Origin: Anaerobutyricum stercoris
GTDB lineage: Bacteria; Bacillota; Clostridia; Lachnospirales; Lachnospiraceae
Direction of reading: 5' to 3'
Assembly (NCBI GenBank): GCA_019116455.1
Contig: DXBR01000036.1
Span: forward strand, 1 to 64,000
Length of the DNA: 64,000 bases
Of the stretch, positions 17,531-25,806 are shown one piece after another. The notes beneath the pieces are model-generated. The model worked only from the letters and a program-made list of their open reading frames with translations, ran no database searches and had not been told where the DNA came from. The position numbers and the translations under genes were made by a program. Position 1 is the stretch's first letter; the number at the start of each line of letters is the position of its first letter.

Positions 17531-18916
17531 CTACTCTTCCAGGAGCGAGAGACTCGTATCCGGCGCCGGCATCATTTTGATGGCTTCCTCCTCACTGACA
17601 CCGTACTTTTTGGCCACATACAGTTCTTTTCGGATGAATCCCATGGAAGCATCCTGCTGCATGGAGATCAGCTCCTGTTCTTTGTCCGACAGGATACTGT
17701 CTCCCCAGTTAAATGTCACATCATAACTCCCCACCGGTGCCAGGTTATAAATGCTCGCGTAAAAATCCATTGCTTGGATCATGTCTTCCAGCGCAGTCTG
17801 CAAGTTCCGCTGCATATCCCGGGTCATATCAAACGAGCGCTGCTTGCTGCTCCGGATCTCCTCCGCCGTCTTATCTACATTGTTCGGATCCGAAAGCGTG
17901 CCGTAGGCCAGACTGCAATTAAATTCTACCAACCGCAGTTGATGATTAAGCCCGTTGTAATAGGCCTCATCCCGTATTTCCGGAGAGAACACATCCAGCA
18001 ACGGTTTTGAAACTGCGCCATTGTCAAACTCCAACGTTCGATACAGGCGCTCCATACCCGCCGGGTACACATATCGATCCTGTCCTTTGTCATACTTGAG
18101 CATGGACTCCGCCACATGGACAGCTGTTTCTTTGGAATCATACTCCCAGTCAATCTGTGAGTACCTCTTATCTGCCTTTTTGATTGGATCAATGGCTTTT
18201 GCGTAGGCCGATACCCCAATCGGAGACGTTGCGTCCGTATTATTGGCCAATGGCATTTTGAAATACCCGAACGGCAGCCGGTCTATACCAGAAAAGGTGA
18301 TAGACCCGGTAAGTTCTGCCCACTCCGGCACAGCCCCCACTGAAATCTCAGTACCTAGATTAAAATCATTGGTACTCACAAACGCCCGGTTGCTGATCCG
18401 CAGCAGCGCATTCGTAATCTCGTGCATTTCCAACCGGGTATAAATCTTATCGCCCTTCCGGAGCCGGCTGGCAAACACACATTTTGTCATCCGGCCGGAG
18501 CTGTCAAAATTGATGGGAAAGAAAGCGTCCGCCTGGATAAATTCTACACTGATACCGGTCTGCGTGACGTACGGCTTCAAGATCAATCCACCCTTAGCGC
18601 AGCCATATTCCAGCTGCAGACGAAGCTGGCGAACCACCTTCTGATACTCTTTATTCAGATATTCCGCCCGCGCTGATCCGGTAATCTCCGTGTCAAACTC
18701 CAGCAGCGTAAGTCTGGCCAGTTCTCCTGCCACTGCCGCCGGCAGCCCCATCGTATAAATTCTATCTTTTTTCAGCCAGGGCGGATGGTTTTCATACATC
18801 CGGCTCCATAATTCGATGTCTCTTGCCAGTTGTGATGTCAAACTGACATCCACTTTGGTATCAGAATCTTTATTTAAAACCTCTGTGATCAGAGTCAAAA
18901 GTCTTGTAAATTTCAT
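17531..18916 (-). CDS. Portal protein (SPP1 Gp6-like)
   Basis: 461 residues from MKFTRLL, four to five bases after GAGGTGG; four upstream in-frame codons lie on the ribosome site. Family marks include the N-terminal LWSRMYENHPPWLK block, a central WEYDSKETAVHVAESM segment, the KTAEEIRSSKQRSFD helix and the TFNWGDSILSDKEQE motif near the C-terminus. It forms the dodecameric DNA channel and binds the terminase. Order terS-terL-portal-minor head is standard. Confidence 0.93.
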   Translation of the reverse strand: MKFTRLLTLITEVLNKDSDTKVDVSLTSQLARDIELWSRMYENHPPWLKKDRIYTMGLPAAVAGELARLTLLEFDTEITGSARAEYLNKEYQKVVRQLRLQLEYGCAKGGLILKPYVTQTGISVEFIQADAFFPINFDSSGRMTKCVFASRLRKGDKIYTRLEMHEITNALLRISNRAFVSTNDFNLGTEISVGAVPEWAELTGSITFSGIDRLPFGYFKMPLANNTDATSPIGVSAYAKAIDPIKKADKRYSQIDWEYDSKETAVHVAESMLKYDKGQDRYVYPAGMERLYRTLEFDNGAVSKPLLDVFSPEIRDEAYYNGLNHQLRLVEFNCSLAYGTLSDPNNVDKTAEEIRSSKQRSFDMTRDMQRNLQTALEDMIQAMDFYASIYNLAPVGSYDVTFNWGDSILSDKEQELISMQQDASMGFIRKELYVAKKYGVSEEEAIKMMPAPDTSLSLLEE

Positions 18917-18927
18917 ACGCCACCTCA

Positions 18928-20301
18928 TTATTCGTATCGGATCAGCTTCGTGATATACCGTTCCACCGTGTACTCAAACGCATCCAGGCTGTCAATGTCA
19001 CTGGTGCCATCATCCAGCCGGACATTCTTTGTCACCTCATCCGGGTCCCATACTGCACTACTAAACGCAGCTACAAGGTCATCACACATCAGATCCATGT
19101 AACCGTACCGCCCCTGGGCCATCAGACGGGCAGTCAAGCGGATGCGGTCATTAATCTCCGCCTTCAGCGCATTCTCCACGCGCACCCATCCAAGACCAGC
19201 TTTCCGGAGTGCTGCCTTCAACCCCAAAATCAATGTCTGCTCTGCACTGTCGCAGTACACGACTGTGATAAACCCATACAAGTTGATGACCTTCAGACAG
19301 AAATCCACAAACAATCTTCCCAGCTCATCCGGGTCAATCTCGATCTGATTTCCATTTTCGTCCTGGCACAAATGCCGCTCTGCTGCCACGGAAACCACCT
19401 CCTGGAATCCTCGTGTGATAGCCGTCGCAGAAAACGCGTGGCCAGAACTGGAACCACCAAAGTCTACCCCAAGGATAATCTCCATGATGTCTTTTGGTTT
19501 TTCTGTCTTCCGGAAGTTATGAATCCCATTATTGAAATCTTCTGCAAACTGCCGGTAGATCAGCCCCTGGGCTGTCACCCGCTTTCCTTCGATATCCTGC
19601 ATGTACCAGATGCTCCCCGGCGTGTACTGGCTTTCCACTTCCCGGATACGTTCCTGCGTCAGATTGATATTATCGTATAGCGTGCAATGCATGTAGTTAT
19701 AACCGCCGATCAGCTCACCGGCAGCGGCTTGCCTTGCATATTTGTCAATATAATCTTTGTAGATAGGGGCATTCGGATTGTCCGGGTTTAAATCCCAGAA
19801 GATCTTCCGCCGATCGGCGGCAATGGTACGGTTGAACGCCTCTCTGATGGTGTTCTTGTGATGCAAGTTGATCTCTGTCGCAATCCACATGCCGTACGAA
19901 TTGCCGCGGATTTTCTTGAAGCTGTCCTCTTTCGCTGCGCCGGCGAATATGATGATGCGCTGCCGGTACTTCGTTGATGGTCCTTTGATGAACAACGCCT
20001 CATTGTCCTTGTACTTTCCCCAGTGGCACTGGCCACGAAAAATCCATTCCAGACCAAATCCATTGGCATCACCGATGTTGAGTTTTGCATTACCGACAGT
20101 AGAACCCGTCGCAAGATGAATCCGGTCTTTCGTCGTTTTGAGCTCATGAGCAAAAGCGAACACATTGTCGACGGTCTTACCGGCACGGACAGCACCTTCC
20201 GCCACATTATACATGCAGTTCCGGCACCTTCGGATATAATCTATATGCTTTTCACCAAACTTGAAGGGTATGGTCTTTTTCTTCTTAACTGTCATCGCCA
20301 T
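18928..20301 (-). CDS. terL: Terminase large subunit
   Basis: 457 residues from MAMTVKKKK, with GAGGGTG six bases upstream; it overlaps the small subunit gene by 17 bases. The ATPase domain has a Walker A of the A-E-G-A-V-R-A-G-K-T form at about 34-43. The nuclease domain opens with ILGVDFGGSSSGH near 275 and continues with an acidic VVYCDSAEQ motif (about 350) and a D-D-L-V-A-A-F-S-S motif near the end, consistent with a metal-binding RNase H-like site. Length is normal. It pumps DNA and cuts concatemers. Confidence 0.95.
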   Translation of the reverse strand: MAMTVKKKKTIPFKFGEKHIDYIRRCRNCMYNVAEGAVRAGKTVDNVFAFAHELKTTKDRIHLATGSTVGNAKLNIGDANGFGLEWIFRGQCHWGKYKDNEALFIKGPSTKYRQRIIIFAGAAKEDSFKKIRGNSYGMWIATEINLHHKNTIREAFNRTIAADRRKIFWDLNPDNPNAPIYKDYIDKYARQAAAGELIGGYNYMHCTLYDNINLTQERIREVESQYTPGSIWYMQDIEGKRVTAQGLIYRQFAEDFNNGIHNFRKTEKPKDIMEIILGVDFGGSSSGHAFSATAITRGFQEVVSVAAERHLCQDENGNQIEIDPDELGRLFVDFCLKVINLYGFITVVYCDSAEQTLILGLKAALRKAGLGWVRVENALKAEINDRIRLTARLMAQGRYGYMDLMCDDLVAAFSSAVWDPDEVTKNVRLDDGTSDIDSLDAFEYTVERYITKLIRYE

Positions 20302-20986
20302 AGATTTCACCCTCAATCTCATCCATGTCCTCAATCTCCTGATTGTTACCAGTCAATTTATCTGTCTGTGCTTTCATGTGGGCAATCCGCGTCCTCTGTT
20401 CTTCGCTGGCCAAATCCCAGTTTCGATGTAGCAACTCATCGTATTGCTTAATCAGAGACCGAAGCTCCGACTGTGCCCTAGCCTGCGCCTTCAGAAAGGT
20501 TGCCTGCTTGTCCCAGGCCTGCTGATAGTTGTAGGTATCCCCGTTGTCAAAGGAGCCTGTGTGTTCCTCGGTTAAGTCCTCCTTGTCCTGCACATACATG
20601 ATCTGCTGCGCCCGGACAATGGCAGCATAAGCAATCTGGATATTCCCCCAGAGGATGTCCAGCGGATCCTGCTCATCAATGTCCCGGATAATAGAAAAGG
20701 TCTCTTCCGGAAGATATTTCGAGAAGAAACCATGTTTTTCTGCATTCTTATTCTTTTTTGGTGCGCCATGGCCGACAGCGTTCTTATTACCCGGCTGACC
20801 GCCACGGTGTTTTGCAGCGTTGCGTTTTTTCTTTTGCAACGTTGCGTTGCCCCATTTATATCTGCTCTTCCAGCTTCGGACTGTCCCTTCCGAAACGGAA
20901 AGCTGCTTTGCAATATCAATTAATTTCATTCCCTGGTCGAACAGCTCTTTCGCTTCTTCGACTCGCGGGTCTGGTGCTCTCGGCAA
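20285..20986 (-). CDS. terS: Terminase small subunit
   Basis: 233 residues from a TTG start (MPRAPDPRV). The N-terminal helix-turn-helix, with IAKQLSVSEGTVRSWKSRYKW at about 25-45, is the DNA-recognition domain of PBSX/SPP1-like small terminase subunits. Coiled-coil oligomerisation helices follow to about 200, and the acidic C-terminus would bind the large subunit. It recognises the packaging site, which should lie nearby. Confidence 0.9.
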   Translation of the reverse strand: MPRAPDPRVEEAKELFDQGMKLIDIAKQLSVSEGTVRSWKSRYKWGNATLQKKKRNAAKHRGGQPGNKNAVGHGAPKKNKNAEKHGFFSKYLPEETFSIIRDIDEQDPLDILWGNIQIAYAAIVRAQQIMYVQDKEDLTEEHTGSFDNGDTYNYQQAWDKQATFLKAQARAQSELRSLIKQYDELLHRNWDLASEEQRTRIAHMKAQTDKLTGNNQEIEDMDEIEGEIYGDDS

Positions 20987-21022
20987 GCCTCACCACCTCT
21001 CAATCGTTTGTTTGGGGAAAAT

Positions 21023-21613
21023 TCATTTCTTTTTTCGCAGTATTCTCAATAACCCCACCAAATTATAAGCCCTAAATAAATTATAAATATTAAAAGTAAA
21101 ATTTTTAAACTCAAATACACTTCTGAAAACAAACACATAATATAAAAACATCAGAACTATTGCTATACAATTGCATATATAAATATTGTCACAAATCATA
21201 TATTCTTCGGGAATAATACCCATGATAATTAATAATATACAATTAAGTATTATAAAAATCCAATATAACAAGACTGTACCTAAAAAAGAAGAATTTAACT
21301 CATTTAAAACATTTTCATCCACATCACTTTCAGCTTCACTCATCAAGCCTATTAATTCATCAGATAATAAAGCTTGGAAAAGTGCATACGCTCCCATAAC
21401 CATCGCAACAAAGGCCAATAAAATATTATTAATAATTTCAACACTATTATTAAATGCAGTCACTGTTTTAAAAGAAATCCCCAATGCAAAGGATAATACA
21501 ATTGCTATAATTGCCGCTATCCCCCATACTTTCCAAGTATCTTTTGTCGGTTTTATTGTCTTGTATATTATTGCAAATATTTTATGTTCTTTTTTGTGTT
21601 TGTTTTCACTCAA
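21023..21613 (-). CDS. Four-helix membrane protein, second gene of AT-rich cassette
   Basis: 196 residues with four likely membrane segments at about 30-47, 62-82, 113-132 and 147-166, a cytoplasmic Lys-rich N-terminus and an acidic loop between segments 2 and 3. Not recognised. It starts 10 bases after the stop of the upstream gene, so the two form one unit. Visibly more AT-rich than the phage genes on both sides. A small membrane partner next to a soluble protein is a common layout for membrane-damaging abortive infection effectors, but no family evidence supports that here. Confidence 0.8.
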   Translation of the reverse strand: MSENKHKKEHKIFAIIYKTIKPTKDTWKVWGIAAIIAIVLSFALGISFKTVTAFNNSVEIINNILLAFVAMVMGAYALFQALLSDELIGLMSEAESDVDENVLNELNSSFLGTVLLYWIFIILNCILLIIMGIIPEEYMICDNIYICNCIAIVLMFLYYVFVFRSVFEFKNFTFNIYNLFRAYNLVGLLRILRKKK

Positions 21614-21623
21614 AATATACCTC

Positions 21624-22580
21624 CTACAACTTATGCTTTTCTACATATTTTTGATAATCAATAATATTTGTCGTCTCAACATGAAGACTATCGATCTTTG
21701 TACAACTATTATAAATTTCCTGTTTATTTTCCTTTAAATCATCTGGCACTTGTATGTCCATAGTTTGGGAAATATCACTATCTTTAATTTTTCCCATTCT
21801 TTTTCTTTTGCTTCCATCAAAGTTCAGATCTTCATCTTCATATTCAACATCCAAACTAATTTCCACCAAATCTTCTGTACTTTTAATAATATCTTCCACA
21901 CCCTTTTTTGATTCTGGGCTTGTTACAACTACGCGCAACGCTTTACTTTGGCTTCTTTTTCTGACTTCATTTTGCAGTCCATCAATTATACCATATAATC
22001 CTCCAACTTCGTTATTTTGTGGCAATATTTTCATAGTTAATTTCCGGACTCTTTTAACATCCTTTAATGCTTCTTCAATATTAGCCTCGCTTTTAATCCC
22101 CTTTATTCCGCAAATCATATATGGTAAAAGTGTTTCACCGTTTTCTTTTCTAATTTTATTTTGTTCACGTCTATACTCTTTAATAGAATTAATCAATGTG
22201 GCTGAAAAGCTTCTCAGATCAGGGCTTTCAGATTGCCTTTTTACTAACACCATTCGATGATTTTTTAGAAAAATCATAAATGCTGAGTATGGAGCCGTGT
22301 TTAAATGTTGATCAGTATCTATAAGCGATGATTTTTCATCTAATTGATTATATATGTCTACTGTCTTATCTTTGATAATTATTCCTTCCAGCACAAGCTC
22401 ATTGTTGTATTCTGCTACTTGCACATTTTGAAATAAATAAGAAAGTTTTTCAGAAACTTCTCTTTTATACCCACTGTTCATAGCTGGAATCACCAGTTCA
22501 TCCAACCATGTCAATAGTGGTTCTTCTTTGCTTCCAAATGTTACATTAAAATTAGCAAGGTACATTTTCTTTAATTCCAA
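21624..22580 (-). CDS. Unrecognised 318-residue protein, first gene of AT-rich cassette
   Basis: 318 residues from a TTG preceded by GGAGG with eight-base spacing; an ATG five codons in has no site. Soluble, alpha/beta N-terminal half with the conserved-looking HLNTAPYSAFMIFLKNHRMVL and SPDLRSF stretches at about 95-130, then a basic helical part and an acidic linker (about 245-265). I cannot name the family with confidence; similarity in style to DUF4747-type proteins of defence islands is a guess. Likely partner of the membrane protein that follows. Confidence 0.8.
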   Translation of the reverse strand: MELKKMYLANFNVTFGSKEEPLLTWLDELVIPAMNSGYKREVSEKLSYLFQNVQVAEYNNELVLEGIIIKDKTVDIYNQLDEKSSLIDTDQHLNTAPYSAFMIFLKNHRMVLVKRQSESPDLRSFSATLINSIKEYRREQNKIRKENGETLLPYMICGIKGIKSEANIEEALKDVKRVRKLTMKILPQNNEVGGLYGIIDGLQNEVRKRSQSKALRVVVTSPESKKGVEDIIKSTEDLVEISLDVEYEDEDLNFDGSKRKRMGKIKDSDISQTMDIQVPDDLKENKQEIYNSCTKIDSLHVETTNIIDYQKYVEKHKL

Positions 22581-22610
22581 AATAGCATCCTCCGTAAAAC
22601 ATTTTTCTCC

Positions 22611-22635
22611 ATTTTACACCAAACATCTGTAAAAT
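22611..22635 (-). promoter_or_regulatory. Operator-like 8-bp dyad before the AT-rich cassette
   Basis: ATTTTACA at 22611-22618 and TGTAAAAT at 22628-22635 form a perfect inverted repeat with a nine-base spacer, ending about 30 bases before the cassette's TTG start. It overlaps a weak promoter-like TTGTAG...TGTAAA arrangement. It suggests that the cassette has its own regulated promoter. Confidence 0.5.
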
Positions 22636-22664
22636 ACTACAATATCCGATAAAAAATATTGCAC

Positions 22665-22694
22665 GAAAAAACACCCCATATTTCTACGGGGTGT
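22665..22694 (-). terminator. Intrinsic terminator upstream of the AT-rich cassette
   Basis: ACACCCC/GGGGTGT stem (22671-22677 with 22688-22694) followed on the minus strand by six T. It would stop leftward transcription coming from the replication module before the cassette and the packaging genes. Confidence 0.8.
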
Positions 22695-22793
22695 CTTCAA
22701 AAAAGTTTTAGAAAGGGGGATTCTATCATGGTATCTGTACCAGCAACCTGGGTATTACCCACTTCGCTTGAGTATACTATATCACACTTTTAT
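22695..22793 (-). promoter_or_regulatory. Structured region with consecutive palindromes after the late regulator gene
   Basis: Between the late regulator stop and the terminator lie three short palindromes: ATGGTA-TCTG-TACCAG (about 22728-22743), TGGGTATTACCCA (about 22748-22762) and AGTATACT (about 22771-22778). This is the usual place for a late promoter, an ArpU/RinA target or part of the packaging site. A 26-codon frame on the plus strand (ATG at 22728, preceded by AAAGGGGG) also lies here but is not convincing. Confidence 0.4.
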
Positions 22794-23264
22794 TCAGGAC
22801 ATCTGTGACATTTGTGACATCTGTGACAAATCGGACAAACTTTTTAAGAACCTATCAAATTCTTTCCTTACGCTCATCTCCGTGCATCCCCTTCCCATCT
22901 TTTTGGCCACTTCTTTCCAGGTCATGCCTTCCACACATTTTAACCGAATGATCCGTTGCATCCGGAGGGGCGCCTGGTTGATGATATCCTCCGCCTGCAG
23001 TCGAATCCCTTCTGCTGCTTGACGCCGCTCGTTCAGAATCTGCTTCTCCATTGTCAGCTGCTCTTCGTTACGGGTGCTGTACTGGACGCCGCCAATACTA
23101 AAACTCCGTTCGATATACGGGTGTTCTGGCATGCTGCCTTTCACTTTCACCTGTGCTGTCGTTGACCGGAACTTTTCCAGCCGCTTGATATCCTCTTCGG
23201 TCTCTCTGATCAGTTCACAGGCATCTATGTAGTCATTCAGTATCTGTCTGGCGTCCATGTACAT
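22794..23264 (-). CDS. ArpU/RinA-like late transcription regulator
   Basis: About 156 residues; ATG seven bases after AAAGG. Helical N-terminal part, then a sigma-70 region 4-like helix-turn-helix (QRIIRLKCVEGMTWKEVAKKMG at about 108-130). This architecture matches small phage activators that turn on packaging and structural genes. The C-terminus ends in a repetitive S-Q-M tripeptide series encoded by 9-bp repeats at 22797-22830. It is the last gene before the terminator and the packaging module. Confidence 0.8.
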   Translation of the reverse strand: MYMDARQILNDYIDACELIRETEEDIKRLEKFRSTTAQVKVKGSMPEHPYIERSFSIGGVQYSTRNEEQLTMEKQILNERRQAAEGIRLQAEDIINQAPLRMQRIIRLKCVEGMTWKEVAKKMGRGCTEMSVRKEFDRFLKSLSDLSQMSQMSQMS

Positions 23265-23289
23265 CACTCATCCTTTCTTTCCATCACAT

Positions 23290-23481
23290 TTATTCTTCCT
23301 GACTCAACTGTCGGCGTACATCAGCCAAACCACACAATGCTGTATTGCCAATCCGAACGTCGTTCCAGCTGCAGTTCTCACAGCTCCTGCAGATGCACGC
23401 CTTGTAGTCTTCCATCATCCGATCCGACACATGTAGCTTTAACTCTACATGCGGCGCCGGAAATACCCTGATCTTTTTCAA
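23290..23481 (-). CDS. Small Cys-rich phage protein
   Basis: 63 residues from a TTG (GAGGTG seven bases upstream) that overlaps the previous stop (TTGA). A C-x-C-x2-C-x2-C cluster at about 29-37 plus a Cys near 50 suggests a metal-bound knuckle. Unknown function; part of the leftward early/middle operon. Confidence 0.65.
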   Translation of the reverse strand: MKKIRVFPAPHVELKLHVSDRMMEDYKACICRSCENCSWNDVRIGNTALCGLADVRRQLSQEE

Positions 23482-23789
23482 TCACTTTCACCTCTGATTG
23501 TTTCAAATAGCTTTTTCTTTGAGTTGTACTGGACGGCTACAGGCATCCCACAATTAATGCAGTTTACGTCCAGTATTTCATCTGTCACGTTTGTCAGGTA
23601 AACCGTCCTTCGGCCACACTCACAGTGCAGAAACATCCGCGCCAGATCATGAAGCTCAGTCTTTTCCCCACAATCACAGATGTATTCCTTCAGCCGGCGT
23701 CTGGAACAAAATGCCCTGCGCTTCCCGCAATACGGGCATTCCAGATACAAGAATCCACCGTATCCGTTATTTCTTTCTCCAAGAGACAT
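23478..23789 (-). CDS. Zinc-ribbon phage protein
   Basis: About 103 residues if started at MSLGERNN; an ATG 42 bases earlier has no ribosome site and follows an A9 run. Three paired C-x2-C or C-x-C motifs (CPYCGK, CDCGE, CECGR) and CINCG indicate two treble-clef or ribbon zinc sites. Possibly a nucleic-acid-binding accessory of the replication module. The upstream 90-codon gene ends inside this frame at the A9 tract, so a fused product by slippage is possible. Confidence 0.6.
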   Translation of the reverse strand: MSLGERNNGYGGFLYLECPYCGKRRAFCSRRRLKEYICDCGEKTELHDLARMFLHCECGRRTVYLTNVTDEILDVNCINCGMPVAVQYNSKKKLFETIRGESD

Positions 23790-23823
23790 TTCCGCCCCGC
23801 TCTCGCTACCGGACGGTGCGTGA

Positions 23824-24090
23824 TCACCCATGTTTTTTTTTGTGGACCTCAGATGGTGATTGTATCTTCAATGTCTCATTCATCGTCGGCACGGACGTGT
23901 TTACTTCATCCCCTACAACAGCTGCTTCATTCGCATCCGATCCCAGCAGTACCTCCGGGAGATAGAAATCATCCTGCGGATTATCTGCTGCCAGGATATC
24001 TGACACAATCCTGTTAAATAATGCCTCACATTTTTCTTCGTCCATTTTCCAGCTGAACCTTCTGTCTTTTGTTGCGATAGTAAGTCCCAT
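23824..24090 (-). CDS. Small acidic phage protein ending at an A9 tract
   Basis: About 88 residues from MGLTIATK (GGGAG nine bases upstream; an in-frame GTG two codons earlier overlaps the helicase stop). N-terminal SWKMDEEKCEALFNRIVSDIL helix, acidic C-terminus. It ends right after nine consecutive A (Lys-Lys-Lys), where loss of one A would join it in frame with the zinc-ribbon gene that follows. Function unknown. Confidence 0.6.
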   Translation of the reverse strand: MGLTIATKDRRFSWKMDEEKCEALFNRIVSDILAADNPQDDFYLPEVLLGSDANEAAVVGDEVNTSVPTMNETLKIQSPSEVHKKKHG

Positions 24091-24092
24091 GA

Positions 24093-25490
24093 TCACATTC
24101 TCCCTTTCTTTTTCATCTCTTCCTTCACTGCCTGGATCCTTGCTTTTAAGCTCTGCATCACATAATCCTGCACATCCTCTTTCCGGCTGAGGGCGGCCAT
24201 GACATCTTCGTCCCTGGTACCCGTACAGACCAGATGATGGATGATCACCCGCTCCGTCTGTCCCTGCCGGTGCAGACGCTTATTGGCCTGCGTATACTGC
24301 TCGTAATTCCAAGTAAGCCCGAACCAGATGACGTGATTGCCCCCATCCTGCAGGTTCAGCCCATAGGCACTGCTTGCCGGATGAGCCAGAAGGACATCCA
24401 CCTCCCGGTGGTTCCAGGCGTCCTCATCCTCCGGCCTTTTTAGTTCCCTTACTTTCAGCCTGGTCTTCTCCAGCGCTTTTAGGATCCGGGATCTGTCGTG
24501 CTGGAAATTGTAAAACACAAGCGCCGGCTTTCCCTGCAGGGACTCAATCAGCTCCATGAATGCCTCGATCTTGCAATTATGTACTTCGTGGACGTTATGG
24601 TCATCGTCATATACCGCCCCATTGGACAGCTGCAGAAGCTTGTTGGATAATGCTGCTGCACTGGTCACGCTGATCTCTTCTTCCTCCGGCAGCTCCAGAA
24701 TCATCTTTTTCTCCAGCTCCCGGTATGCCTTTTGGGCTTTGGGATCCAACACCACCGGCACCTCGTGAAACGTCACCGGCGGAAGCTGCAGATAATCTTC
24801 AGCCTTCATGGATACACAGATATCTGAGATCTTCGCCATGATGCTCTCCTCACTGCCCTGCTTTGGCTTGTAATTATAAATCACATTCTGCCCGCGGTCC
24901 CCTGGGTCAAAGTAGTGTTCCCGAAACTGTGTATATCGTTTTCCCAGGCGCTCTCCGCCGTCCAGCAGATAGACCTGCGACCACAGGTCATTCAGGCCAT
25001 TCGGTGAAGGCGTGCCGGTCAGCTCTACCAGGCGGTCGATGTGTCCGCTGACACTGGCCAGGGCCTTGAACCGCTTTGCGTTATGACTTTTAAAACTGCT
25101 GCTCTCGTCGATGACCACCATGTCAAACGGCCAGGCATTCCGGTAATAATCCACCAGCCACACGACATTCTCCCGGTTCGTGATATAAAGGTCTGCCGGC
25201 GTGTTCAGCGCCCGGATGCGCTTCGCCTGACTTCCCAGCACCTGAGACACCCGGAGGATCTTCGTGTGCTCCCACTTGTCCTTCTCTCTGGTCCAGGTCC
25301 CTTCCGCCACTTTCTTCGGTGCGATGATCAGCACCTTCCGGACCTCGAACCGGTTGCATTTTAATTCCCGGATGGCTGTCAGTGTTGTGACTGTCTTGCC
25401 CAGTCCCATGTCAAGAAACAGGCCGATCTTTTTGATGTCGATGATTTTCCTGATGCAATATTCCTGATAAGCGTGTGGCTTAAATTGCAC
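24093..25490 (-). CDS. SNF2-type DEAD-box helicase
   Basis: 465 residues from a GTG seven bases after GGAGG. Helicase motifs: Q-like motif HAYQEYC, Walker A DMGLGKT (27-33), IAPKKVAEGTW (Ia), VVIDESSSF (II, DExx), LTGTPSPNG (III), then a C-terminal lobe with ALVFYNFQHDR (IV), GLNLQDGGNHVIWFG (V) and QANKRLHRQGQ (VI). This is the phage SNF2 helicase usually found beside VRR-NUC and VapE genes. Overlaps the VRR-NUC gene by 11 bases. Likely DNA remodelling or branch migration in replication. Confidence 0.93.
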   Translation of the reverse strand: MQFKPHAYQEYCIRKIIDIKKIGLFLDMGLGKTVTTLTAIRELKCNRFEVRKVLIIAPKKVAEGTWTREKDKWEHTKILRVSQVLGSQAKRIRALNTPADLYITNRENVVWLVDYYRNAWPFDMVVIDESSSFKSHNAKRFKALASVSGHIDRLVELTGTPSPNGLNDLWSQVYLLDGGERLGKRYTQFREHYFDPGDRGQNVIYNYKPKQGSEESIMAKISDICVSMKAEDYLQLPPVTFHEVPVVLDPKAQKAYRELEKKMILELPEEEEISVTSAAALSNKLLQLSNGAVYDDDHNVHEVHNCKIEAFMELIESLQGKPALVFYNFQHDRSRILKALEKTRLKVRELKRPEDEDAWNHREVDVLLAHPASSAYGLNLQDGGNHVIWFGLTWNYEQYTQANKRLHRQGQTERVIIHHLVCTGTRDEDVMAALSRKEDVQDYVMQSLKARIQAVKEEMKKKGRM

Positions 25491-25806
25491 CGCCGCCACC
25501 TCCCAACAGTTCATCCATGATCTTCTGCAGAGACTCCTGCAGGCTTAAAAATTTTAAAACGTCATCTTTCCCGTAAAGCACCCGGACATCCTGCCCCAGA
25601 GAACGGAGACGCTCGATCTGTACTTCCTGCAGTTCTGTGAGCCTCCCTGCTTTCGTCTTCAGCTCCACAAAGATCGGTGCCCGGCCCCGGAAAACGACCA
25701 GCCGGTCCGGGACGCCACTGTTCCCCGGGCTTGTGAACTTATATGCTGTACCGCCCAGCCGCTTTACTCCATCCCGCAGCAATGCCTCTATCTCTTTTTC
25801 CCGCAT
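25480..25806 (-). CDS. VRR-NUC domain nuclease
   Basis: 108 residues. Complete stand-alone VRR-NUC domain with the PD-(D/E)xK-type core: G-x-V-P-D-R-L (about 31-37), F-V-E-L-K (45-49) and a Q-x2-Q helix (about 59-63). Phage VRR-NUC proteins cut Holliday junctions or flaps and usually sit beside SNF2 helicases, as here. Confidence 0.9.
   Translation of the reverse strand: MREKEIEALLRDGVKRLGGTAYKFTSPGNSGVPDRLVVFRGRAPIFVELKTKAGRLTELQEVQIERLRSLGQDVRVLYGKDDVLKFLSLQESLQKIMDELLGGGGGAI

Noticed and set aside
22728..22808. 26-codon plus-strand frame with AAAGGGGG site, possible small peptide
   Set aside because: It overlaps palindromes and the end of the late regulator gene, has no recognisable hydrophobic or toxin pattern, and is too short to support alone.
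22797..22830. CRISPR-like or minisatellite repeat (GACATCTGT units)
   Set aside because: Three 9-bp units encode Ser-Gln-Met repeats at the end of the late regulator; no spacers, no cas genes.
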